Shown piece by piece: positions 1 to 5,572 of a stretch of 5,744 nucleotides of DNA. The DNA is from an uncultured bacterium (GTDB lineage Bacteria > Bacillota > Clostridia > TANB77 > CAG-508), in contig CAJMLO010000063.1 in assembly GCA_905214245.1 (NCBI GenBank), positions 1 through 5,744 on the forward strand, in the 5' to 3' direction. Numbering within the stretch: the stretch's first letter is position 1; every line of letters starts with the position of its first letter. The notes beneath the pieces were generated by a model that had not been told where the DNA came from, ran no database searches, and saw nothing but the letters and a program-made list of their open reading frames with translations. The translations under genes and the position numbers were made by a program.

Positions 1-447
1 ATTTATTTTTTTCTTAAAAAATGGATATAAATGATTAATAAAAATAATTGCTGAAATTCCCCAAACAAATGAATAAAAAATACTTATTCGTCCATTTAAA
101 TTAAAAAATTCATTTGTATAATCCCACCATTTTTGAGCAAATAGTGCATCTAAAAAATAGCTTACTACATATTCAAATATGGAAAACACTATAGCACTAT
201 AAAAGAATAGTTTTAAACTTTTTCCTCTATATTTTGTAAAATATAAAATTAAAATTAATGCTCCAAAGCCATATATTGGACAGATTGGCCCATATAAAAA
301 TCCACGCTTGGTAAAATGTCCAAGTTCATATACACTATAAAATGTTTCTAACAGCCAACCTAAAAATGCAAATATTAAAAAATACATAAAATATATGTAA
401 AATTTTGGAAGGCGTTTTCTTGTAGATTTATTTTCTGAAATTTCCAT
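1..447 (-). CDS. CmpB/PF06541-type ("putative ABC-transporter type IV") membrane protein, 3' end outside window
   Basis: The 149 codons visible have no stop before the left edge, so the C-terminus is missing. The start at 447 is supported by an AAGGAG ribosome binding site at 461-456, 8 nt upstream. After a basic N-terminus come membrane segments at about residues 17-37, 55-71, 79-103 and 122-144. Family hallmarks as I remember them are present: FLGWLLET (28-35), RGFLYGPICPIYGFGAL (48-64) and WWDYTNEFFNLNGRIS (107-122). This Pfam family is widespread in Firmicutes as a small integral membrane protein. Its transporter name is historical and no substrate is established, so I assign none. The gene diverges from the large membrane protein at 544 and shares a back-to-back promoter region with it. 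Family membership is confident; function is unknown. Confidence 0.85.
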   Translation of the reverse strand, partial: MEISENKSTRKRLPKFYIYFMYFLIFAFLGWLLETFYSVYELGHFTKRGFLYGPICPIYGFGALILILYFTKYRGKSLKLFFYSAIVFSIFEYVVSYFLDALFAQKWWDYTNEFFNLNGRISIFYSFVWGISAIIFINHLYPFFKKKIN

Positions 448-469
448 ACGACATTCTCCTTGTGTAGAT

Positions 470-498
470 ATATTATCAAATTTATTGCAAATGTGCAA
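470..498 (-). promoter_or_regulatory. Extended -10 promoter for the CmpB-type gene
   Basis: On the minus strand, a -35-like TTGCAC (498-493) is followed by a 17-nt spacer and TAATAT (475-470). The spacer ends in TG plus one base, giving an extended -10. Predicted transcription starts about 15 nt before the AAGGAG ribosome binding site. The element mirrors the plus-strand promoter at 485-513 almost base for base. Start site and sigma factor are inferred, SigA-type being most likely. Confidence 0.6.
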
Positions 499-513
499 GT
501 GTTGTGATAATAT
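485..513 (+). promoter_or_regulatory. Extended -10 promoter for the 574-aa membrane protein gene
   Basis: TTGCAA (485-490), a 17-nt spacer and TAATAT (508-513) form a SigA-like promoter, with TG plus one base immediately before the -10. The predicted start near 520 leaves a leader of only about 25 nt before the ATG at 544. Its -35 lies 2 bp from the -35 of the divergent promoter, so two polymerases could hardly bind at once and mutual interference is plausible. Confidence 0.6.
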
Positions 514-543
514 AAATTGCAATAAAGAAAATATGAAGAATGG

Positions 544-2268
544 ATGAAACAGATGAAAAATGTAGTAAAGAAAATCACAAAAAATAAGTGGAGCATATAC
601 ATTGCAATTTTTGTAGTTGGCATATTAATTGCAATTCCGATGCTAAACATACAAATACTTGATACGCATGATGGAAAAATGCACATATTGAGAATAATTG
701 GCCTAAAAAATAGTATGGAAAAATCTACATTTCCTTTTTTAATTCAACCTTATTATTGTAGAGACTTTGGATATAGCATGTGTTCTTTATATCCGCAACT
801 TGTGGCATATATTCCGTATTTATTTGCAATGATTGTTAATTCTTTTAGTTTAGGCTTGAAAATATATGCAATTCTCACAATACCACTTTCGGGAATTTTT
901 ATGTATAATTTTGTAAAAGAAGTTACTAGCAGAAAAGATATTTCATTTTTATCTGCTATTATATATATGACAATTTGGTATAGATTTGAAGATATATTTG
1001 TAAGGTTTGCAATTGGAGAATTTACTGCTTTTGTTTTTCTTCCAATTGTGTTTGAAGGGTTATATAGCCTTGTAAATGGAGATAGAAAGAAACATTTTTA
1101 TATAGCAATTGGAGGGACTGGATTATTACTTTCACATACAATTACAACAGTATATACAATGGTTTTTTGTATTATTTATCTATTATTTAACTTTAGAAAA
1201 GTATGGAATAAAGAAACGGTAAAAACATGTATAATTAATGGTGTGTTTATTTTACTAATGTCTAGTATGTTTGTAATTCCACTTATTGAATATAAATCAC
1301 AGGCTCAATATGCAATTTTTATGCCAAATGTAATAAGTACAAATGGAGAATATGCACAAAGCATGGCAATTGATATAAGGCAATTGTTTAGCGATAATAT
1401 ATATGAAAGCACACTTTCATATAATGTTGGAGTTGTAGCGGTATTTATGTTTGCAATTACAGTGCTTGCATGGAGAAAAATAAAGAAAGAATATAAAGAT
1501 TTGTATATAACATTTTTTATATTTGCTTGTATATGTATAGACATGTGTACAAAATTTTTTCCATGGAAAATAATGCCACAATTTTTATGTAATATTCAAT
1601 ATCCATGGCGAATGATCGGATTTGCAATGTTCTTCTTAACCACGATATTTGCTATTAATATATGTACATTATTAGATAAAATAAAAAATGAGAAAGTAAA
1701 GTATTGTATATATGTGGTATGTGTAACTATAATAATAGCTACAGCGTGCGTGAAAACAGCAAGCTATAAATACGAGGATAGCCAGCTTGATGAAAAATAT
1801 GTACAAAGCATAAAAGACAATCCACAAATATCTCATTTTTCGCTTAATAGAGATTACATGCCATATAAAGCAATTAAAAAGCAATATACTTATGTTGATA
1901 CAAGACTAGATACAATATATGTACTAAAAGGAAATACTGTAATTGAAAACATGAACAAAGATGGATTAAGTATGCAGGCTAAAATAAATAATGCTAAGGA
2001 AGGAGACATACTTGAACTTCCATATTTTTATTATCCAGGATACGAAATAGAATTGAAAGCAGGAGAAAACGAAATAAAAATAAATGCAAAAGAGTCAGAA
2101 AATGGGTTTGTGCAAATTACAATTCCAAGGGATATAGATTATGGAGAAATATATTTTAAGTACACAGGTACAATAATAGAAAAAATGGCATATATGATTT
2201 CTGCAATTTCCTTAGTTATATTTATTGTATATGTTAATAAGGAAAAACATAACGCACAAAAAGAATAG
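544..2268 (+). CDS. Polytopic membrane protein, YfhO / PTPS-related (PF10131-like) GT-C glycosyltransferase-like family
   Basis: This 574-residue protein has a first membrane helix at about 18-37. An extracytoplasmic loop then carries DTHDGKMHILR (40-50), the position where GT-C enzymes keep acidic catalytic residues. About eleven or twelve further helices reach about residue 402, including RFAIGEF (154-160), LLLSHT (194-199) and QYPWRMIGF (352-360), all familiar from this family. A soluble segment (about 405-545) contains ELPYFYYPGY (491-500) and a beta-rich stretch ending in FKYTGT, followed by a last helix (about 546-564). Proteins of this type are thought to transfer sugars from lipid-linked donors onto envelope polymers or proteins; donor and acceptor cannot be read here. 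The start is uncertain: ATG 544 has no clear Shine-Dalgarno, while ATG 553 has a weak GGA 8 nt upstream. An in-frame TAA at 523 excludes earlier starts. It stands alone between its own promoter and a terminator. The enzymatic role is inferred. Confidence 0.8.
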   Translation: MKQMKNVVKKITKNKWSIYIAIFVVGILIAIPMLNIQILDTHDGKMHILRIIGLKNSMEKSTFPFLIQPYYCRDFGYSMCSLYPQLVAYIPYLFAMIVNSFSLGLKIYAILTIPLSGIFMYNFVKEVTSRKDISFLSAIIYMTIWYRFEDIFVRFAIGEFTAFVFLPIVFEGLYSLVNGDRKKHFYIAIGGTGLLLSHTITTVYTMVFCIIYLLFNFRKVWNKETVKTCIINGVFILLMSSMFVIPLIEYKSQAQYAIFMPNVISTNGEYAQSMAIDIRQLFSDNIYESTLSYNVGVVAVFMFAITVLAWRKIKKEYKDLYITFFIFACICIDMCTKFFPWKIMPQFLCNIQYPWRMIGFAMFFLTTIFAINICTLLDKIKNEKVKYCIYVVCVTIIIATACVKTASYKYEDSQLDEKYVQSIKDNPQISHFSLNRDYMPYKAIKKQYTYVDTRLDTIYVLKGNTVIENMNKDGLSMQAKINNAKEGDILELPYFYYPGYEIELKAGENEIKINAKESENGFVQITIPRDIDYGEIYFKYTGTIIEKMAYMISAISLVIFIVYVNKEKHNAQKE

Positions 2269-2291
2269 GAGCATAATGCTCCTTGATTTTT
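2267..2291 (+). terminator. Intrinsic terminator after the 574-aa gene
   Basis: AGGAGCA (2267-2273) pairs with TGCTCCT (2277-2283) around the 3-nt loop TAA, followed by TGATTTTT. The first stem bases are inside the TAG stop codon. An A-rich stretch (2257-2265) on the other side could make it partly active in the reverse direction. The stem is GC-rich for this genome, which supports a real terminator, although the U-tract is short. Confidence 0.7.
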
Positions 2292-2311
2292 ATGTTAAAC
2301 TGGTGTAAAAT
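2283..2311 (+). promoter_or_regulatory. Promoter for the U32 peptidase-family gene
   Basis: TTGATT (2283-2288) and TAAAAT (2306-2311) are separated by 17 nt, a good SigA-type match. The -35 overlaps the tail of the preceding terminator. The predicted start is near 2318, leaving about 32 nt of leader with an AAAGGA ribosome binding site (2332-2337) 12 nt before ATG 2350. Inferred from sequence only. Confidence 0.5.
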
Positions 2312-2349
2312 AGTATAGCAAGTAAAAATTGAAAGGAATGTAATAAAAT

Positions 2350-3585
2350 ATGAAAAAACCAGAACTTTTAGCACCAGCAGGTTCTTTTGAAAAAGCAAAA
2401 ACAGCATTTTTGTATGGAGCAGATGCAGTATATTGTGGAACAGGGTCTTTGTCACTAAGAAGTAGAGCAGAGGTAGATGATGATGATTTAGCCAAAACTA
2501 TAAAATATGCTCACAGCATTGGAAAAAAAGTATATGCTGCAATAAATATATATGCATGGGATGAATATTATGATGAAATAAAAAAACAAGCACAAATGCT
2601 TAATGATTTAAAAGTTGATGCAATTATTGCATCAGATGGTGGTGTAATAGAAGTATTAAAAGAATATGCACCAGATGTAGAAATTCATGTAAGCACACAA
2701 GCGAATACAGTAAGTTTGCATGCTGCAAATTTTTGGTATAAAAACGGAGCAAAAAGAGTAATACTTGGAAGAGAAATGAACAAAGAGCAAATAAGAAATA
2801 TAATGGAGAATAAACCTAAAGACTTAGAAGTTGAGATGTTTGTTCATGGAGCTATTTGTTTTGGATATTCTGGAAGATGCTTTTTGAGTGATTTCTTGGC
2901 TTCAAGAAGTGCAAACCTAGGCGATTGTGCACAAAGTTGTAGATGGGCATATAATGTTTATGTAGAAGAGCATAACAAACCTGGAAACTTGATGCCTGTT
3001 GAAACAGACGAGCATGGTACATATATATTTTCTTCTAAAGATATGTGCTTAGTTGAAAATTTACCAGAAATAATTGAAATGGGAATTGATAGCTTAAAGA
3101 TAGAGGGAAGATTAAAAACAGAGTATTATTTAGCGAGTGTAGTAAATGCTTATAGAACAGCAATTGATGATTGTATGAATGATATTAAGCATTTTGATGC
3201 TTCAAAATATATGAAAGAGCTTGAAAAAACAAAAACAAGAGGTCTTACAAAATTCTATTTTGTAAGTAGAGATAACAAGGATTTTCAAGAGTATGAAGGA
3301 AAACAATATAATCCTGATTATGAGTTTGGTGGCAAAGTACTTGAATACAATGAAGATAAATCTGTAATTGAAATAAAAAATAAGCTAATGGTTGGAGATA
3401 CTATGCAAATTTTAATACCAAATGAAATCGAACCATATGAATTTACAATAGATAAATTATGGAATCCAGAAACAGAAGAAGAGGTAGACCATGTTAATCC
3501 AGGAAGGGCTGGACAAACAACAAAAATGCATCTACCTATTAAATGTGATTATGGCTGGATTATAAGGAGGAAGAAAACAAATTAG
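2350..3585 (+). CDS. trhP: U32 family protein, TrhP/YrrO type (tRNA U34 hydroxylation)
   Basis: This 411-residue protein opens with ELLAPAGSFEKAKTAFLYGA (5-24), the classic U32 N-terminus that begins a TIM-barrel-like domain. Next come STQANT (115-120) and the signature from VHGAICFGYSGRC (165-177) to SCRW (196-199). Four cysteines, C170, C177, C193 and C197, have the spacing C-X6-C-X15-C-X3-C, matching the iron-sulfur ligands described for U32 proteins. SLKIEGRLKT (248-257) and a C-terminal beta domain (about 320-405) complete the architecture. The family was named as collagenase-like peptidases, but TrhP homologues (E. coli YegQ, B. subtilis YrrN/YrrO) are known to form 5-hydroxyuridine at tRNA position 34, using prephenate. 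Length is normal for YrrO-type proteins. The usual YrrN/YrrO/O-methyltransferase cluster is absent. Its 3' end overlaps the convergent popT-type gene by 26 bp. Family certain; substrate inferred. Confidence 0.9.
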   Translation: MKKPELLAPAGSFEKAKTAFLYGADAVYCGTGSLSLRSRAEVDDDDLAKTIKYAHSIGKKVYAAINIYAWDEYYDEIKKQAQMLNDLKVDAIIASDGGVIEVLKEYAPDVEIHVSTQANTVSLHAANFWYKNGAKRVILGREMNKEQIRNIMENKPKDLEVEMFVHGAICFGYSGRCFLSDFLASRSANLGDCAQSCRWAYNVYVEEHNKPGNLMPVETDEHGTYIFSSKDMCLVENLPEIIEMGIDSLKIEGRLKTEYYLASVVNAYRTAIDDCMNDIKHFDASKYMKELEKTKTRGLTKFYFVSRDNKDFQEYEGKQYNPDYEFGGKVLEYNEDKSVIEIKNKLMVGDTMQILIPNEIEPYEFTIDKLWNPETEEEVDHVNPGRAGQTTKMHLPIKCDYGWIIRRKKTN

Positions 3586-4429
3586 CAATGTAGCTACATA
3601 CTAAGAATAAAAGTATGGAAATAATACCAGCAATATCAAAGCTTATTGGTTCATACAAGACAAGTATTGAGCCAAAAGTAAAACCAATAATTGAATAAAA
3701 TGTTTGGATATAAAACTCATCAAATAAAAATTTGATGAGTTTTAAAAATATTATTCCACCAATACATACACCAATACCAAGAGGTATAAGGAATAATATG
3801 TTTAAACTACTTACTGCTTCTAAGTATTTTGCATAAACTCCAAAACACATCAAAATTAGTGTACTACTAATACCAGGCACAACAATGCCAATAGACATAA
3901 AGAACCCACAGACAGCAATAAATAGATATGTTTTTAAAGAATTTGCGTAAATATTTGCCCCTGAGAAATTATCAAGTAGACTGTTTGCTGTAATTCCAAA
4001 AATAGAACCTAAAGAAAAATTATTTTTTTCTAAGATTACCATAATTGTTCCAATTAGAAAGGCAATTATAGTGTATAAAATGTATTTTTTCTTGAAAGCT
4101 CGGCTTTTATGTACATCTTTAATCATAAGTGGAATACTGCCTAAAATTAAGCCTATAAATGAATATTTTGTTTGCATAGGATATGATGTGTATAAAAATT
4201 TTAAGAGATTGCCAAAAAGAACTATACCTATAAATGCTCCAATTCCAAAAGGAAGAAGGTATAAGAAATTTTTTTTGAAATCTTTAAAAAGATTTAGAAC
4301 ACTGCTTACGAGTTTATCGTATATACCTAAAATAACACAAAAAACACCACTGCTAATTCCTGGAAGTATTGCTCCTGCTCCAATACATATTCCTTTAAAA
4401 ATATCTTTAATAAAACTTAAACTTTTCAT
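3560..4429 (-). CDS. popT: DUF368 (PF04018) membrane protein, PopT-type undecaprenyl-phosphate transporter
   Basis: This 289-residue polytopic protein has the DUF368 signature GAILPGISSGVFCVILGIYDK (19-39) and a second copy in the C-terminal half, VVPGISSTLILMCFGVY (183-199). The halves are clearly duplicated: each has PGISS, G-x-Y-x-K, LPFGIG or IPLGIG (59-64, 215-220), a KFL segment, QTKYSFIG or QTFYSIIG (86-93, 242-249) and GSI. About eight or nine membrane segments are apparent. DUF368 proteins (PopT) were recently shown to return the cell-wall lipid carrier undecaprenyl phosphate across the membrane. The start at 4429 is fixed by an in-frame TAA at 4435-4433, yet no Shine-Dalgarno is visible. 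It begins 25 nt after the sigK stop with no terminator between, so co-transcription is likely. A perfect 14-bp inverted repeat lies inside codons 229-240. Family strong; the name follows family knowledge. Confidence 0.87.
   Translation of the reverse strand: MKSLSFIKDIFKGICIGAGAILPGISSGVFCVILGIYDKLVSSVLNLFKDFKKNFLYLLPFGIGAFIGIVLFGNLLKFLYTSYPMQTKYSFIGLILGSIPLMIKDVHKSRAFKKKYILYTIIAFLIGTIMVILEKNNFSLGSIFGITANSLLDNFSGANIYANSLKTYLFIAVCGFFMSIGIVVPGISSTLILMCFGVYAKYLEAVSSLNILFLIPLGIGVCIGGIIFLKLIKFLFDEFYIQTFYSIIGFTFGSILVLYEPISFDIAGIISILLFLVCSYIANLFSSSL
3712..3743. terminator. Perfect 14-bp hairpin, candidate terminator inside popT, probably for trhP
   Basis: AAAACTCATCAAAT (3712-3725) and its exact reverse complement (3730-3743) flank an AAAA loop. 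Because A-tracts and T-tracts end the arms, either strand yields a hairpin ending in UUUU. It lies 127 nt past the trhP stop but within the popT reading frame on the other strand, encoding about residues 229-240. The obvious use is to stop plus-strand transcription from trhP, which has no terminator nearer. The U-tract is short, so efficiency is uncertain. Confidence 0.5.
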
Positions 4430-4454
4430 ACATTAAATATATTCAAAGTTAAAA

Positions 4455-5174
4455 TTAATATTCGTCTTTAATTTCTTGAGATAATTTATGAATTGCTTTT
4501 GTTTCAATTCTTGAAACATACGAACGTGAAATTCCCATCATTTCGGCAATTTGGTTTTGAGTTTTTGGCTTTTTTCCATCTAATCCAAAACGTAATTCTA
4601 AAATTGTTTTTTCACGAAGTTTTAAAACTTCTTTCATCTTTTTATACATTGCTTTTATTTTAAATTTTGTATCTATTTCATCTTCTATGTTTTTTTCATT
4701 GTTTTCAAGAACTTCCTGAAGAGTAACTGTGTTGTCATCTTTATCTTTTCCAATAGGATCATCTAAATATACTTCTGCTCCAAGTTTTTTTATACTTCTA
4801 AGGTGCATCAAAATTTCGTTATCTATACATCTCGCAACATATGTAGCAAGTCGTACTCCTTTTGTAGGTTCAAAACTATTAATTCCTTTTATTAATCCAA
4901 TTGTTCCAATAGAAATTAAATCATCTTGTTCGACGTTTGTTGTTGTGTATTTTTTGCAAATGTGTGCGACCAGTCTAAGATTTCTCTCTATTAAAATGTT
5001 TTTGGCTTCTTCATCTCCTTGTGCCATAAGTTCTAGACATTTTCTTTCTTCTTCTGGCGATAATGGCTCTGGAAATAGTTGATTATTTGAGATATATCCA
5101 ACAAGGAAAATAGCTGATTTGAGAAAATCTATGAAGCCTATTATTCCAATTGAGCTAAAAAGTGCTGTAAACAT
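4455..5174 (-). CDS. sigK: Sporulation sigma factor SigK (pro-SigK precursor), uninterrupted
   Basis: This 239-residue sigma-70 family protein matches SigK throughout. A hydrophobic pro-sequence (about 1-26) ends in IFLVGYISNN (22-31), equivalent to the B. subtilis LVSYVKNN processing site, so a SpoIVFB-type membrane protease would be expected to cut near residue 26. PLSPEEE (37-43) follows. Region 2 includes ERNLRLVAHI (63-72), DDLISIGTIGLIKGI (84-98) and LATYVARCIDNEILMHLR (109-126). Region 4 carries the helix-turn-helix TQNQIAEMMGISRSYVSRIE (205-224). SigK directs late mother-cell genes (coat, spore maturation). The reading frame is continuous, with no skin-type prophage insertion and hence no need for recombination. 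The start is set by GGAGGT (5186-5181), 6 nt before ATG 5174. It heads a probable operon with the DUF368 gene. Identity is very secure; the cleavage position comes from remembered alignment. Confidence 0.96.
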   Translation of the reverse strand: MFTALFSSIGIIGFIDFLKSAIFLVGYISNNQLFPEPLSPEEERKCLELMAQGDEEAKNILIERNLRLVAHICKKYTTTNVEQDDLISIGTIGLIKGINSFEPTKGVRLATYVARCIDNEILMHLRSIKKLGAEVYLDDPIGKDKDDNTVTLQEVLENNEKNIEDEIDTKFKIKAMYKKMKEVLKLREKTILELRFGLDGKKPKTQNQIAEMMGISRSYVSRIETKAIHKLSQEIKDEY

Positions 5175-5180
5175 AAATGC

Positions 5181-5186
5181 ACCTCC
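5181..5186 (-). promoter_or_regulatory. Strong ribosome binding site of sigK
   Basis: GGAGGT on the minus strand sits 6 nt before the ATG at 5174. It fixes the start and thereby keeps the whole hydrophobic pro-sequence in the product. Confidence 0.85.
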
Positions 5187-5202
5187 AAATGTTTTTTCTT
5201 AA

Positions 5203-5230
5203 ATTATATGAGTGATATTTTTTATTGTGC
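5203..5230 (-). promoter_or_regulatory. Candidate SigE/SigK-type mother-cell promoter of sigK
   Basis: On the minus strand, CATATAAT (5210-5203) resembles the -10 of SigE (CATACAAT-like) and SigK (CATA-N3-TA). GCACAAT (5230-5224) lies 13 nt upstream as a SigE-like -35. Its AC is 16 nt from the CATA element, as in the SigK consensus AC-N16/17-CATA-N3-TA. A start near 5196 would leave about 20 nt of leader with the ribosome binding site inside. Autoregulation after SigE activation is known for sigK in Bacillus. Matches are imperfect and the region is AT-rich, so this is tentative. Confidence 0.4.
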
Positions 5231-5284
5231 ATGACCGAAAAAATTCTTGCTACAAAATAAGTGAAAACACAAAAAATTAAGTGT

Positions 5285-5341
5285 GTATACCTTTCAAAAA
5301 AGGTAGTGGAACACAGTGTGCTTCTCTACGAAAAGATATAC
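5285..5341 (-). other. 57-nt imperfect stem-loop, possible structured RNA or operator
   Basis: The outer arms GTATACCTTTC (5285-5295) and GAAAAGATATAC (5330-5341) pair. Inside, GTAG (5303-5306) pairs with CTAC (5326-5329), and GAACAC (5309-5314) pairs with GTG plus TTC (5318-5320, 5322-5324) around an AGT loop. There is a 7-nt bulge on one side. Read as minus-strand RNA, the outer stem has ten unbroken pairs including a G-U; read as plus-strand RNA it has a C-A mismatch, so the minus orientation folds better. It matches no riboswitch class I recognise, and no adjoining T-run makes it a good terminator. Confidence 0.35.
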
Positions 5342-5354
5342 AAAAATATATAAA

Positions 5355-5398
5355 ATGTAACACAAATGTAATAAAAATGTAATATAACAGTAACAAAA
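5355..5398. repeat. Four phased 11-bp direct repeats, Pho-box-like
   Basis: ATGTAA begins at 5355, 5366 and 5377, and a variant CAGTAA at 5388: four units at an exact 11-bp period, one per helical turn. The core is GTAAYA (5357, 5368, 5379, 5390). Each core matches 5 of 6 positions of the B. subtilis PhoP half-site TTHAYA, which also repeats every 11 bp or so. They also resemble TGTCAT of the E. coli PhoB box. This layout suggests tandem binding of an OmpR/PhoB-family response regulator dimer pair. The regulator and target gene are inferred, not shown. Confidence 0.5.
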
Positions 5399-5451
5399 GA
5401 ATGAAACCCTTGCGAGAGTGTATATATCTGTATTTTTAGCAAGAAAGCATA

Positions 5452-5480
5452 TTGCAAAAGAAAGTAAGTAATGATAATAT
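5452..5480 (+). promoter_or_regulatory. Extended -10 promoter of the prepilin-like gene
   Basis: TTGCAA (5452-5457), a 17-nt spacer and TAATAT (5475-5480) preceded by TGA make the same promoter as at 485-513, including the AA after the -10. A start near 5487 gives a leader of about 104 nt before ATG 5591. Confidence 0.55.
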
Positions 5481-5500
5481 AAGCAAATAATATGCTTATA
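5478..5500. repeat. 8-bp inverted repeat over the predicted start site
   Basis: TATAAGCA (5478-5485) and TGCTTATA (5493-5500) form a perfect inverted repeat with a 7-nt spacer. It overlaps the end of the -10 and the predicted +1. It could be a repressor operator. A 5' stem-loop that stabilises the mRNA is less likely, because the left arm would be mostly untranscribed. Confidence 0.35.
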
Positions 5501-5572
5501 AAATTTAATAAAAATTTTCAAGAAATGAAAAACGAAAATACACAGTTAAATTTTAAAGGTCGTAAAAAATAA

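Noticed and set aside
533..547. Tiny leader frame MKNG whose TGA overlaps ATG 544
   Set aside because: It has only four codons and no ribosome binding site. ATGA overlaps are frequent by chance in such AT-rich DNA, so translational coupling is not supported.
375..686. Minus-strand open frame spanning the divergent promoter
   Set aside because: It overlaps the true CmpB-type gene in another frame and crosses both promoters; the translation is low-complexity aromatic sequence.
3588..3599. Perfect 12-bp palindrome ATGTAGCTACAT just after the trhP stop
   Set aside because: It has no loop and no T-run, so it is not a terminator. It lies inside popT codons and such a short palindrome can arise by chance.
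4095..4109. Small hairpin AAAGC-TCG-GCTTT with a T-run inside popT
   Set aside because: A five-pair stem within a Lys-rich coding stretch is weak and has no transcript that would need it.
4071..4436. Plus-strand open frame opposite popT
   Set aside because: It is antisense to a well-supported DUF368 gene; its Lys/Leu/Ile-rich translation resembles no family.
4729..5082. Plus-strand open frame opposite sigK
   Set aside because: It is the antisense shadow of conserved sigma regions 2 and 3 and lacks a ribosome binding site.
5401..5439. Twelve-codon frame MKPLRECIYLYF
   Set aside because: It has no ribosome binding site and no recognisable peptide features.
5294..5521. Minus-strand open frame of 75 codons in the intergenic region
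   Set aside because: It uses a TTG start with no ribosome binding site, and its composition (Phe, Tyr, Cys, Ile) is what AT-rich noncoding DNA gives. It also overlaps the repeats and promoter.
5511..5526. Possible CodY box in the prepilin-like gene leader
   Set aside because: It has about three mismatches to AATTTTCWGAAAATT, in sequence so AT-rich that such matches are expected.
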